This document shows, one piece after another, positions 33,116 through 41,025 of a stretch of 57,525 nt of DNA. A model generated the notes under the pieces. That model saw only the letters and a list, made by a program, of their open reading frames with translations. It was not told where the DNA came from and made no database searches. The stretch's first letter is position 1; each line of letters begins with the position of its first letter. This DNA comes from Halobacteriovorax sp. (GTDB lineage: Bacteria > Bdellovibrionota > Bacteriovoracia > Bacteriovoracales > Bacteriovoracaceae): positions 1 to 57,525 of the forward strand of contig JAIFLR010000033.1 in NCBI GenBank assembly GCA_020048985.1. Reading direction: 5' to 3'. The position numbers and the translations under genes are program-made.

Positions 33116-33718
33116 TTACTTTCTTTCGTTGAGTACTTCAAGAAACACTTCAACTGGCTGAGCACCTGAGAGTGCGACCTTTTGGTCAAAAACAAAGAAC
33201 GGAACTCCGCTAATGCCCAGTGATTCGGCCATTTCTTCATCGGCCCTCACATCCTTGGCAAAGTCTTCACTTCCTAGGTCCGGCAAGGCCAGTTCTTGGG
33301 CGAGCTGAGTGAGGACCTCAGGCTCATCAATATCCATTCCTTCAACAAATTTAGCGGCCAACAGGCGCTCTTTCATTTCATCTTGTTTGTGGTGCTTCTT
33401 GGCCAGGTGGATGAGTCGATGAGCATTGAAGGAATTGGCAGGAACGATTTTATCCATGTGAAATTCTAAACCGGCTTCCCGTGCCATGGCGGTCATGTTC
33501 TCACTCATTTTCACCGCCCACGCCCGATCTTTACCGTACTTGCGCGCGAGAAGGTCCATCTGATCTGAGCCCTTAGGCGGATGAGAGACAGGATCAAGTT
33601 CAAAACTCTTCCATTCAATCTCAACCTTCCCGGAGAAGGACTGAAGGGCTTTTTCTAAATGGCGCTTGCCAATGTAGCAGAAAGGACAATTTATATCTGA
33701 CCAAATTTCAATTTTCAT
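33116..33718 (-). CDS. DsbA/FrnE family oxidoreductase
   Basis: 200 residues without a signal peptide, hence cytoplasmic. The N-terminal KIEIWSDINCPFCYIGKRHLEKAL has the CPFC redox motif typical of the FrnE-like DsbA branch, and ISGVPFFVFDQKVALSGAQP contains the conserved cis-proline. FrnE-like proteins act in thiol metabolism or as chaperone/isomerases. The ATG overlaps the stop of the upstream cold-shock gene (ATGA), so they are co-translated. Confidence 0.92.
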   Translation of the reverse strand: MKIEIWSDINCPFCYIGKRHLEKALQSFSGKVEIEWKSFELDPVSHPPKGSDQMDLLARKYGKDRAWAVKMSENMTAMAREAGLEFHMDKIVPANSFNAHRLIHLAKKHHKQDEMKERLLAAKFVEGMDIDEPEVLTQLAQELALPDLGSEDFAKDVRADEEMAESLGISGVPFFVFDQKVALSGAQPVEVFLEVLNERK

Positions 33719-34086
33719 AAATCGGTTATTTTAACGTGAATTGCCGACAACCCTTTGGGTCCTTGGTTCACTTTAAACTCCACTCGGTCTTTATCGTGAG
33801 GTAAACCATGCGCACATGCCGTGGCATGGAAAAATAAATCATCCATTTCATTCTCAGGCTCGATAAATCCAAAACCTTTATCAGCATCAAAAAATTTCAC
33901 AGTACCGTAGTAAGTAGGGTTCTCGTCTTCAATCTTTTTTTCAATCTGTTTTTCGGCCCAAACGAGTTCATGGATCGTGACGACTTTTTCACCTTTATGA
34001 ATTCGCTCGAGTTGAGCGATGACGGCCCTTTCGCTCGATCCGTCCACCAGCATATCCTTGCGGTTGCGGTTCTTGGTTTTAGTCAT
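33715..34086 (-). CDS. Cold-shock domain protein with N-terminal extension
   Basis: About 123 residues from the ATG at 34086 (a longer frame starts at 34122 or 34224). Residues 58-120 form a CSD: YYGTVKFFDADKGFGFIEPENEMDDLFFHATAC, with RNP1-like KGFGFI and RNP2-like DLFFH. The N-terminal 55 residues are basic and charged (KTKNRNRKDMLVDG; EKQIEKKIEDEN), longer than in a typical single-domain Csp. RNA binding is expected. It is co-translated with the DsbA-like gene. DUF1415 diverges 67 bp away. Confidence 0.85.
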   Translation of the reverse strand: MTKTKNRNRKDMLVDGSSERAVIAQLERIHKGEKVVTIHELVWAEKQIEKKIEDENPTYYGTVKFFDADKGFGFIEPENEMDDLFFHATACAHGLPHDKDRVEFKVNQGPKGLSAIHVKITDL

Positions 34087-34153
34087 ATCGTATTTTACTA
34101 ACTGAACTCGTGATTTATTCATATAACTAATGCAATTAACAATAAAACTGTTA

Positions 34154-34675
34154 CTGTGCAACATGATTAATAAATGGCTTGAAAAAACGATCATTGGCCT
34201 CGATCTATGTCCCTTCGCCCGCAAGCCATTTTTAGAGGGAAAGATCCTGATCGAAGAGCTCCCTGGACAAGAATCCTCAGAGGCACAGAATCAATTTTTA
34301 ACCTCTCTCAGCTCTTTTCAGGGACAAGTACACTTTGAAACTGTTTTACTGACCTATCCGGATTGGAAAGTCTCCTTTCAAGATTTTTATGAATTTGTAG
34401 AAGATTGTGAAGATCATCTCATCACCTTAAACCTCGAAGACGAGTTTCAATTAGTTGCCTTTCATCCTGAGTTTTGTTTTGAAGGTCTGAAGTTTTCCAA
34501 TCGCGCTAATCTGGTAAACTCGTCCCCTGTGCCCTTGATTCACATTCTTAAGATCAATGATTTAAAACTTTTAAATTTAAGTCAAAAAGAAGCCGAGGCG
34601 ATGAGTTTTGGTAATGCTAAAAAACTTGAAGAGTTAAGTGAGGAGCAGATTTTGAATCATTTTCCTTGGAGATAG
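34154..34675 (+). CDS. DUF1415 domain protein
   Basis: About 173 residues. The N-terminal MINKWLEKTIIGLDLCPFARKPF is the family signature, followed by LVAFHPEFCFEGL and PVPLIHILKINDL. An ATG at 34130 is an alternative start. The biochemical function is unknown. A cysteine in LDLCPFA is conserved in the family. It is divergent from the cold-shock gene and converges on the di-haem protein gene (12 bp gap). Confidence 0.88.
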   Translation: MCNMINKWLEKTIIGLDLCPFARKPFLEGKILIEELPGQESSEAQNQFLTSLSSFQGQVHFETVLLTYPDWKVSFQDFYEFVEDCEDHLITLNLEDEFQLVAFHPEFCFEGLKFSNRANLVNSSPVPLIHILKINDLKLLNLSQKEAEAMSFGNAKKLEELSEEQILNHFPWR

Positions 34676-34687
34676 ATTATTCAATTA

Positions 34688-36535
34688 TTATTTCTTTTGT
34701 TTGGTCGATTTGACATATTCCAAGACTGCATTGCGATCTCTGTCACTAAGTTTGCTTCCACCACGTGGCATTTTTCCACTGGCAAGGTTACTTTCAATCT
34801 TAGTCAGATCATAGCTACTAATGGACGGAAGACCATCTCCATGACAACCCATACACTGATTGGCCACCACTGACTCACCTTGTGCCACAGGATCATTTTC
34901 AGTGAGCTTTTTGCTAACCTCTTCCATATCCTCTGCAAGCTCATCTATAACTGGAGTAGGGTTAACGATTTCACAGTCGGGTTTTGCTACTTTCAAGTAC
35001 TCTTTAAGCGAGGCTCTAATAGATTTACAAAGAGGTTTCTCCACTCCTTGTGCATCGAAGGTCCCTTGAGCTTCGTCACGAATCGCTGATCCCATGTCAT
35101 CAAGACAAGACCATTGAGGGCCAAACCATTCGGCGGCGCCTTTGGTGTAGGCATCTTTTGAGGCACTTTTAACGATGGGGTCCGAACTTGAAATCATAGA
35201 GAGAATTTCTCCACCAACAACTTCTGGCATGCCCGAGTCTCTTTCTACTTCAGCATTACCTTTGACATGAGTTCGTGGAATGGCAGCATTGTATTTTGTA
35301 CTCTGGCCGTTAAATTCCAAAGTCCAGTTTTCATCTTTAAGGCCAATGTTCTGGGAATAGGCATAAAGAAGTGGACTAATCATTGTTGGGTCCTGGCTTT
35401 TCGCACCAGTGGTCCCTCTGAGCTGATACTTATAATTGAGACTTGGAATTAAACGATTTATCTCTCTCACATCTGTTGCAAGTAAGCAGCCGGAAGCTTC
35501 GAGGGCCAAGAAGTATTTGATCCGGTCAAAATTGCGACTTTTTTCAATCAGGCCCGCGATACGTTTAGCATTTAGCCTTGAGTAGGTCTCAGTGAACTTG
35601 AGATTGGGTCTAAGATAATAGTTCATGTACCCGTCAGAGTTATTAGAACTATTTACGGCGTCTCGTGTGCTCGCATAGGGGTAGCTTTCATATTTGGCCG
35701 GATCATATTGACTACCGGGGGCGCCTTCCGCTTTGGCCCAGGGAAGAGAAGAATAGCAGGGATTATTATTTTCTGCTGTACCAAGATTCTTTGCTTTAAA
35801 CTTTTTGAAACTCTCAATTTCCTTCATGTGCTGCTCTTTCAAAAGAGCTTTATCACATCCAGCTAAATCGGGATTTTCTAAATTGGGAGTTCGGTATTTT
35901 AAAGGGTCCATATGATCATCATTGGCGCCGTACAAATTGATATTGGATGTTTTGTCACATCCTCCCCATTGAAAATATTCGGGCCAGATGGGTTTGATGG
36001 ATTTTGTTCCATCAGGCAAAGAGGTGGCGTGGCATTTAAGGCACTCCTGACTGTTGTGATTCACACGATGATCAGGCTTTTGCTTTAGATCAATGCTCAT
36101 GGTTTTCATTTCTCTGCCATTATCATCGTAATACATCACTTCAACCTGATTATAGGTCGGACTATCAGGATTGCAGGTATAAGAGAATGTGATTTTTCCA
36201 TCGGTGCTTGTTCGCAAAACTCTTGGCCATTCTTCAGAAACTTGAGAATCTCCAGATCCTTTTTGCAAACTCTTACTGTTGGTGACTAAAGTGAAGGTTT
36301 GAAATGATCCTGAGGGAAGATTGTTCAGAAAATCGACGATATTATTAACTGCAGGCCCTTTGGCAAGTTCTTCCAATTTTTCAACTGGAACTTTGGCTTC
36401 ACTACAATCTGGCCTCACACCCAAAGGATGTTTTACATCTGGTTTAAAATATTCGGGTAGCTTCGCTGGACTTTGGCCTTGGGCAAAAGCGAAGTGCTGA
36501 AGAGAAAATAGGGCAATGATAAAAACGAGGCGCAT
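34688..36535 (-). CDS. Secreted protein with two haem c sites
   Basis: 615 residues. A signal peptide (MRLVFIIALFSLQHFAFA) is followed by a long region and two CxxCH motifs: QECLKCHATSLPDG (about residue 165) and NQCMGCHGDGLPSIS (near residue 560). The last is within a C-terminal cytochrome c-like domain with a possible axial Met at KMPRGGSKLSD. The middle part (about residues 200-500) has many Cys and Asn residues and no family that I recognise. A secreted, periplasmic or surface redox protein is inferred. It is monocistronic. Confidence 0.8.
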   Translation of the reverse strand: MRLVFIIALFSLQHFAFAQGQSPAKLPEYFKPDVKHPLGVRPDCSEAKVPVEKLEELAKGPAVNNIVDFLNNLPSGSFQTFTLVTNSKSLQKGSGDSQVSEEWPRVLRTSTDGKITFSYTCNPDSPTYNQVEVMYYDDNGREMKTMSIDLKQKPDHRVNHNSQECLKCHATSLPDGTKSIKPIWPEYFQWGGCDKTSNINLYGANDDHMDPLKYRTPNLENPDLAGCDKALLKEQHMKEIESFKKFKAKNLGTAENNNPCYSSLPWAKAEGAPGSQYDPAKYESYPYASTRDAVNSSNNSDGYMNYYLRPNLKFTETYSRLNAKRIAGLIEKSRNFDRIKYFLALEASGCLLATDVREINRLIPSLNYKYQLRGTTGAKSQDPTMISPLLYAYSQNIGLKDENWTLEFNGQSTKYNAAIPRTHVKGNAEVERDSGMPEVVGGEILSMISSSDPIVKSASKDAYTKGAAEWFGPQWSCLDDMGSAIRDEAQGTFDAQGVEKPLCKSIRASLKEYLKVAKPDCEIVNPTPVIDELAEDMEEVSKKLTENDPVAQGESVVANQCMGCHGDGLPSISSYDLTKIESNLASGKMPRGGSKLSDRDRNAVLEYVKSTKQKK

Positions 36536-36600
36536 CCTACTCCAAGGAAGTTTATTCCAATCATTATAAACTAAATTGATAGAAGACCTATGGAGGAAAA

Positions 36601-37611
36601 TTAATCCCGAGAAACCCCGTCAGGAATCTGGCGAAAAGGCTGAAACCTCACGTCAATTTGATGGCAATAAGCCGCCCCCATAAAATCACCTAAAGGCAAT
36701 TCACTTCCCAGTAGCTTAGAGAATTCATCTTTCAGTTCAACCACTTCAAGTTCATTGAGATTCCACTTCGGATGATCAACGATTCCAATCAAGGCGGTAT
36801 TCCCTCTTTTGGTAAAGAGTGCATAACGTTCCGTCGCCCAAGAATCAAAATCGCTGCTCACTTTGCTGACTCCAATGCGGGCCTTAAGTTTGAACAGGGG
36901 AGATTCGAAGACGTAAAAAGGTAAAGGGCTGAAAGTGAGCTTTACCCAGCGGTATGGTAGAGAAAAAAACCAGCGAGCAATAAGCACCGCTGGAAGATGA
37001 TTTGAGTCTAAAGTAAAAAAATAAACAGCAGGTTTTCCATTTAATATTACATAGGTACGCAAATTTAATTCCAGAAGCTTAGAGACTCCAGGAACAGGAA
37101 AAATAAAGGGAAAGCGGATGCGACACATTACAAATGGCACAATGCTTACGACCGCTTTTCCCTGGTAAAGATCAAGTGGAAAGGGAACGCGCTCTTGCAG
37201 TTTTTTTGCATCAACTTCATAGTGCAAAAACGCCACCTCACTCCAGCGCTGTGCCATGAGCCAGCCTTTGTTTTGCAAGCTCAGTGCCCAGAAGAAGAGA
37301 GCGGGCTGCAGGAGTGTGCGGCCCCAGAGCAGAGCGGGATGATTGAATCCAAACATCGCAATTTCATTTACACTGACATAAATGTGAACCGGAGTAAGAA
37401 GCAGAAACCAGAGAGCAGAAAGCCTGGCCGAGAGATCCCTATAATTTGGATGCCAGAGACCAAAACCTAAAATTATTTCAAGTAAACCAACGACTCTATT
37501 AATCTCAATTTTAAAAGGAAACGGGATTGCAGCACTAAACAGATCAGGGTTAATCCAATGCAGTCCTCCCGCCGTGAGCAGGAGCAGACTCAAAAGATTT
37601 CGAGAAATCAT
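36601..37611 (-). CDS. DoxX-like/DUF2071 fusion membrane protein
   Basis: 336 residues. Residues 1-115 contain about four hydrophobic segments resembling DoxX/HTTM-like small membrane proteins. The rest is a DUF2071 (YqjF-like) domain with FLHYEVDAKKLQERVPFPLDL, GKAVVSIVPFVM, LELNLRTYVILNGKPAVYFFTLD and ARWFFSLPYR. DUF2071 has no known activity. The fusion with a membrane part is unusual. The start overlaps the stop of the upstream membrane-protein gene by 4 bp. Confidence 0.82.
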   Translation of the reverse strand: MISRNLLSLLLLTAGGLHWINPDLFSAAIPFPFKIEINRVVGLLEIILGFGLWHPNYRDLSARLSALWFLLLTPVHIYVSVNEIAMFGFNHPALLWGRTLLQPALFFWALSLQNKGWLMAQRWSEVAFLHYEVDAKKLQERVPFPLDLYQGKAVVSIVPFVMCRIRFPFIFPVPGVSKLLELNLRTYVILNGKPAVYFFTLDSNHLPAVLIARWFFSLPYRWVKLTFSPLPFYVFESPLFKLKARIGVSKVSSDFDSWATERYALFTKRGNTALIGIVDHPKWNLNELEVVELKDEFSKLLGSELPLGDFMGAAYCHQIDVRFQPFRQIPDGVSRD

Positions 37612-37994
37612 TTAAGAAAACTTTTATCAACACGCCATTTCTCTCGAGCGATGAGAAAAAATGGGACCCACCATATAAGATCATTAAAAATAATATTGAT
37701 TCCAAATCCGACAGTAAATCGCCCGGTCCAAAGTGCTTGAGCAAAACCAATTGGTCCAAAAATTTTCCCTAGAAACCCTACAAGGACAATTGGAAAATGC
37801 CGAATCGGATCACTGGCCGCAATCCAATAACCAAGACCATAGACACCAACAATCATTCCCACACATTGCCAAAGCTCAGGATAGTTTGGTCTCTCCATTC
37901 CCGTGAGATCAAACATCAGGTAAGGAAATAAGACCACCAGGGATCCCCAGAGAATGTTATAAATGCCGGCCAGCTTTAAGATTGTTGTATGCAT
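37608..37994 (-). CDS. Small integral membrane protein
   Basis: 128 residues, almost entirely hydrophobic, with about four membrane segments. Conserved-looking features are WQCVGMIVGVYGLGYWIAASDP and HFPIVLVGFLGKIFGPIGF. Related proteins are often annotated loosely as alkyl hydroperoxide reductase or DoxX-like, without evidence. It is translated just before and overlaps the DUF2071 gene, so the two are probably functionally linked. Confidence 0.7.
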   Translation of the reverse strand: MHTTILKLAGIYNILWGSLVVLFPYLMFDLTGMERPNYPELWQCVGMIVGVYGLGYWIAASDPIRHFPIVLVGFLGKIFGPIGFAQALWTGRFTVGFGINIIFNDLIWWVPFFLIAREKWRVDKSFLK

Positions 37995-38085
37995 GCGCCT
38001 ACTCTAGCATAAGGCCATGTCTTGTAAACCTGTGTCTAAGGGTTGTTTAGTTTTCGAAATGATGTGATTCAAGTTTAATCAAACT

Positions 38086-38550
38086 ATGAACATTCTTAAG
38101 CGCCTTCACCATCGTCCGCCCTACTTACTTATTGATGAAGTCCTTGAGCATTCTGCCCACAAACTGACTGCACTGAGCTTGCCAAAGGGCGATGAATTCT
38201 ACTTGAAAGGACATTTCCCAGGAACTCCGGTAGTTCCTGGTGCCATGATGCAGGAGATGACCACTCAAGCTGCCGGACTTTTGATCACAGAGTACCATTC
38301 ACCTGTTGCCGATTATGATTCTACCACCACACAAGGCTGGGCCCTCGGTGTCCTTAGAGCGATACACCAGGCCAAGTATAAACACTTCGCCCGACCAGGT
38401 GATTCGATGATCATTCGAGTTGAACTTATTGATCATGTTGATTCAGTCTTTCGTTTCAAAGGAAAAATTGAAGTAGCAAACACCATCATCATGTTCAATG
38501 AATTTAGCTTGGTCAATATTTCGGAAGAGAAACTCAAAAATCTAAAATAG
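38086..38550 (+). CDS. FabZ-like hotdog dehydratase
   Basis: 154 residues, the usual FabZ size. The N-terminal LHHRPPYLLIDEV and the active-site block GHFPGTPVVPGAMMQEMTTQAAG hold the catalytic His and Glu. AKYKHFARPGDSMIIRVEL is typical of the domain. FabZ dehydrates 3-hydroxyacyl-ACP. The neighbour genes (SOUL, SDR) suggest a specialised acyl or lipid role, and it may not be the housekeeping copy. The ATG is about 90 bp from the divergent membrane gene. It starts a three-gene operon. Confidence 0.87.
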   Translation: MNILKRLHHRPPYLLIDEVLEHSAHKLTALSLPKGDEFYLKGHFPGTPVVPGAMMQEMTTQAAGLLITEYHSPVADYDSTTTQGWALGVLRAIHQAKYKHFARPGDSMIIRVELIDHVDSVFRFKGKIEVANTIIMFNEFSLVNISEEKLKNLK

Positions 38551-38583
38551 CCTTCACTCGCTAGACATGAGATAAAAATAAGC

Positions 38584-39228
38584 ATGAGAAATATATTACC
38601 CAAATTTGTACTAGGAACTTTAATGGGATTACTTACAGCGGGTTGCTCATTATTTGGTAAAGGCAGTGAGGAACAACCGTCTTATCAAGTTATTCTGAAG
38701 CAAGAGAATAAAGAAATTCGAAAGTATAATAGTCATATAATTGCCAAGACCACAATCAGTGGAAGTTTTAAAGATGCCCAAAGTGAAGGTTTTCGCATTC
38801 TAGCGGGCTATATTTTCGGAAAAAATAAATCTCAGCAGAAGATTGCCATGACCGCCCCAGTTGTTCAAAAATCTGAAAGTGAAAAAATTTCCATGACTGC
38901 ACCTGTCCTCATTGCATCAAATGAGAATAAGTCATGGACGATGACTTTTAGCATGCCATCTCAATTCACTATCGAAACATTGCCAGTTCCAACCGATAAG
39001 CGAGTTCAAATTGAAAAAGTAGAGGAAAGGTTTGTGGCAGCGATAACGTTCTCTGGTTTTTGGGGTGAATCCAAAAATGCTGAAGAGGCCAAAAAACTTA
39101 AGGAATGGATGAAAGGTAACCAGGAATACGAACTCATCTCTGAGGCGATGTTTGCTGGGTACAATCCACCATGGACACTTCCCTTCTTGCGTAGAAATGA
39201 AATGTTAATCGAGCTTAGGCGCAAATAA
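38584..39228 (+). CDS. SOUL haem-binding family lipoprotein
   Basis: 214 residues. The lipobox is LLTAGCSLFG. The SOUL/HBP domain follows: SYQVILKQENKEIRKYNSHIIAKTTISG, then FRILAGYIFGKNKSQQKIAMTAPVV and a second MTAPVLIAS. The Met-Thr-Ala-Pro repeats and the C-terminal F(M)AGYNPPWTLPFLRRNE are hallmarks. SOUL proteins bind haem or other tetrapyrroles. It is membrane-anchored. It lies 33 bp after the fabZ-like gene, and the next gene begins one base after the stop. Confidence 0.93.
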   Translation: MRNILPKFVLGTLMGLLTAGCSLFGKGSEEQPSYQVILKQENKEIRKYNSHIIAKTTISGSFKDAQSEGFRILAGYIFGKNKSQQKIAMTAPVVQKSESEKISMTAPVLIASNENKSWTMTFSMPSQFTIETLPVPTDKRVQIEKVEERFVAAITFSGFWGESKNAEEAKKLKEWMKGNQEYELISEAMFAGYNPPWTLPFLRRNEMLIELRRK

Positions 39229-39229
39229 G

Positions 39230-40171
39230 ATGTGGAATAAAATATTAGACTCAACTATCTTTTGGAGTTTTGATCTGTCGGGGTATTTGAGACACGAGAA
39301 AAAATTCAATGAAACTTACCAGTTCCCAAAAGGTAATCGCGCATTGATCACAGGCGGTACTTCCGGAATTGGAGAAGCTGCGGCACTCGAGATGGTTAAA
39401 CATGGAGTCCAAGTCACAATAACTGGGCGAAATGTAATTAAGGGGGAAGAGCTGAAGAAAGATCATCCCAATCTCAATTTTATAAAATTAGACATGACTG
39501 AATGGGATGAATTTGATTCCTTCGTTGATCAGGTCGCCCCACTTGATTACTTAGTTCTTAATGCTGGTGGTATGCCTGAAACATTTAGCACCAACAAACA
39601 AGGCGTTGAACTCCAGTTTGCTTCACAGCTTTTTGGTCACTATATCCTGACTCATAAATTAGTCTCTGCTGGAAAAATGAAATCTGGTGGTCGAATCGTC
39701 TGGGTGACAAGTGGAGGGATGTATCTCAAGGCGCTAGACATTAATACAATATTTAAGAATGAAAAATACAACAAAGTTGATACCTACGCCAACGTCAAGC
39801 GAGCACAGGTTACACTTTTACCTTTCTTCAAAAAAGAATTTCCTAATCAAACAGTGACAGCAATGCATCCAGGTTGGGCGGCCACCCCAGGAGTCGATCA
39901 GGCCATTCCTGAATTTTCAAAAAAGATGACTGGCCGTTTGCGGTCCCCACTTCAGGGGGCAGATACTATTTTGTGGCTTTTAAGTTCAAACAAAAAAATT
40001 GAATCCGGAGAACTTTATTTTGATCGAGAAAAAGTTAGTCCTCATCTTTTTTGGTTTACAAAGAAAAGTTCAAAGCAAAGTAACAGACTTCAAGATCTAC
40101 TTAAAAGATCTTGCAGTGGCCTGTTAAAGCCTGAAGATTCCGAGCTCATTATTCCTTACACCATTTCGTAA
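39230..40171 (+). CDS. SDR family oxidoreductase (DHRS12-like)
   Basis: 313 residues. After an N-terminal extension of about 35 residues (FWSFDLSGYLRHEKKFNETY) comes the cofactor motif ITGGTSGIG (about residues 40-48), LNAGGMP, the catalytic VTSGGMYL and YANVKRAQV (Tyr-x3-Lys), and HPGWAATPGV. The extension and overall length resemble DHRS12-type enzymes rather than FabG. Substrate unknown. Co-transcribed with FabZ-like and SOUL genes. It overlaps the convergent gene at 40149 by about 20 bp. Confidence 0.88.
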   Translation: MWNKILDSTIFWSFDLSGYLRHEKKFNETYQFPKGNRALITGGTSGIGEAAALEMVKHGVQVTITGRNVIKGEELKKDHPNLNFIKLDMTEWDEFDSFVDQVAPLDYLVLNAGGMPETFSTNKQGVELQFASQLFGHYILTHKLVSAGKMKSGGRIVWVTSGGMYLKALDINTIFKNEKYNKVDTYANVKRAQVTLLPFFKKEFPNQTVTAMHPGWAATPGVDQAIPEFSKKMTGRLRSPLQGADTILWLLSSNKKIESGELYFDREKVSPHLFWFTKKSSKQSNRLQDLLKRSCSGLLKPEDSELIIPYTIS

Positions 40172-40691
40172 AAAATTCCCGTCCTACAGTTTGCACCTGC
40201 GCTGGCGCCTTTTCGAAATACTCTTTGATTTTTGCAATTGAATCTTTTTTTGAATCCAAATATTGAACTAAATCCTCGGGTGAGAATTTCTTTTTTCGAA
40301 TCTGCGCCCAATTTGACTCTAATCCGGTCCATACAACGGCATCAACTTCCGGATGACCAACGAGCCATGTCTCAATTTGTTTCGCTACCGCCGAGAGTGG
40401 ATTTTGATTCCGCGTGAAAGTATGAATGTCATCTGTGACCACTCCTTCTCTATCCCGCAAGTTGTTCCTGGCGGTCTTTAAATCAGTTGCGGCGAGCAAA
40501 TCCCAATATGTGACACACAGTGGACTGGATTCATTCAAAACTAGAGTGACTCGTTCTTTGGATTTTCCGTGGGAAGAAATTCGGCAAAACTCTAGGGGTA
40601 ATTCCGGACCATCATTCTTCCAGTCCCCTAAAGTTTTCAAGGACCCCTTATCCCAAAAGAGGGATCCCCAGCAAATGGCAGCAATTTTCAT
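40149..40691 (-). CDS. Conserved hypothetical protein, possibly gamma-glutamylcyclotransferase-like
   Basis: 180 residues. N-terminal ICWGSLFWDKGSL recalls the Y/W-GS-L loop of gamma-glutamylcyclotransferase-like proteins. RISSHGKSKERVTLVLNESSPLC follows. WTGLESNW lies in the second half. The match is weak, so the activity is uncertain. No signal peptide. It overlaps the upstream lipoprotein stop by 4 bp, so it is co-translated with it. Confidence 0.6.
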   Translation of the reverse strand: MKIAAICWGSLFWDKGSLKTLGDWKNDGPELPLEFCRISSHGKSKERVTLVLNESSPLCVTYWDLLAATDLKTARNNLRDREGVVTDDIHTFTRNQNPLSAVAKQIETWLVGHPEVDAVVWTGLESNWAQIRKKKFSPEDLVQYLDSKKDSIAKIKEYFEKAPAQVQTVGREFFTKWCKE

Positions 40692-40897
40692 TTAATAGTT
40701 CTCGCCTTATAGCACTTAGGATTGGCCTTACCATCTTTAACATCCGACATGCAATACATCGGAACTGCCAAATGATTTGATGTATCCTGCTCCAAAAACC
40801 ATGCATTCTCGGCCGCAACGCCAAACGGAGGAGTCGTCACGGGTGTAGAACATGAAGCGAGAGCGAAAAGCAAAATGAGAAGTGTGAAAGACTTCAT
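40688..40897 (-). CDS. Small lipoprotein
   Basis: 69 residues with a lipobox (LLILLFALASCSTPV) and a short mature part of about 50 residues with two cysteines (YCMSDVKDG, KCYKARTIK). The ATG follows AGGAGTCC (minus strand). It overlaps the next gene by 4 bp. No family is recognised. Confidence 0.68.
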   Translation of the reverse strand: MKSFTLLILLFALASCSTPVTTPPFGVAAENAWFLEQDTSNHLAVPMYCMSDVKDGKANPKCYKARTIK

Positions 40898-41006
40898 AAG
40901 GACTCCTGTTTTAGTTATGGGACTAAGTTTATACGAAATTCGACAAACATGCCCTAAAAAGTCGCTCGCCTTCTTAAATCTGATCTTTTAGAATGGGTAT
41001 GATTCA

Positions 41007-41015
41007 CCCCCCCCC
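41007..41015. repeat. C9 tract next to the glutaminase ribosome-binding site
   Basis: Nine consecutive C at 41007-41015, only 11-19 bases before the glsA ATG at 41026 and directly before its AGGAAAAAAC ribosome-binding site. Length change would alter the leader. Confidence 0.55.
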
Positions 41016-41025
41016 AGGAAAAAAC

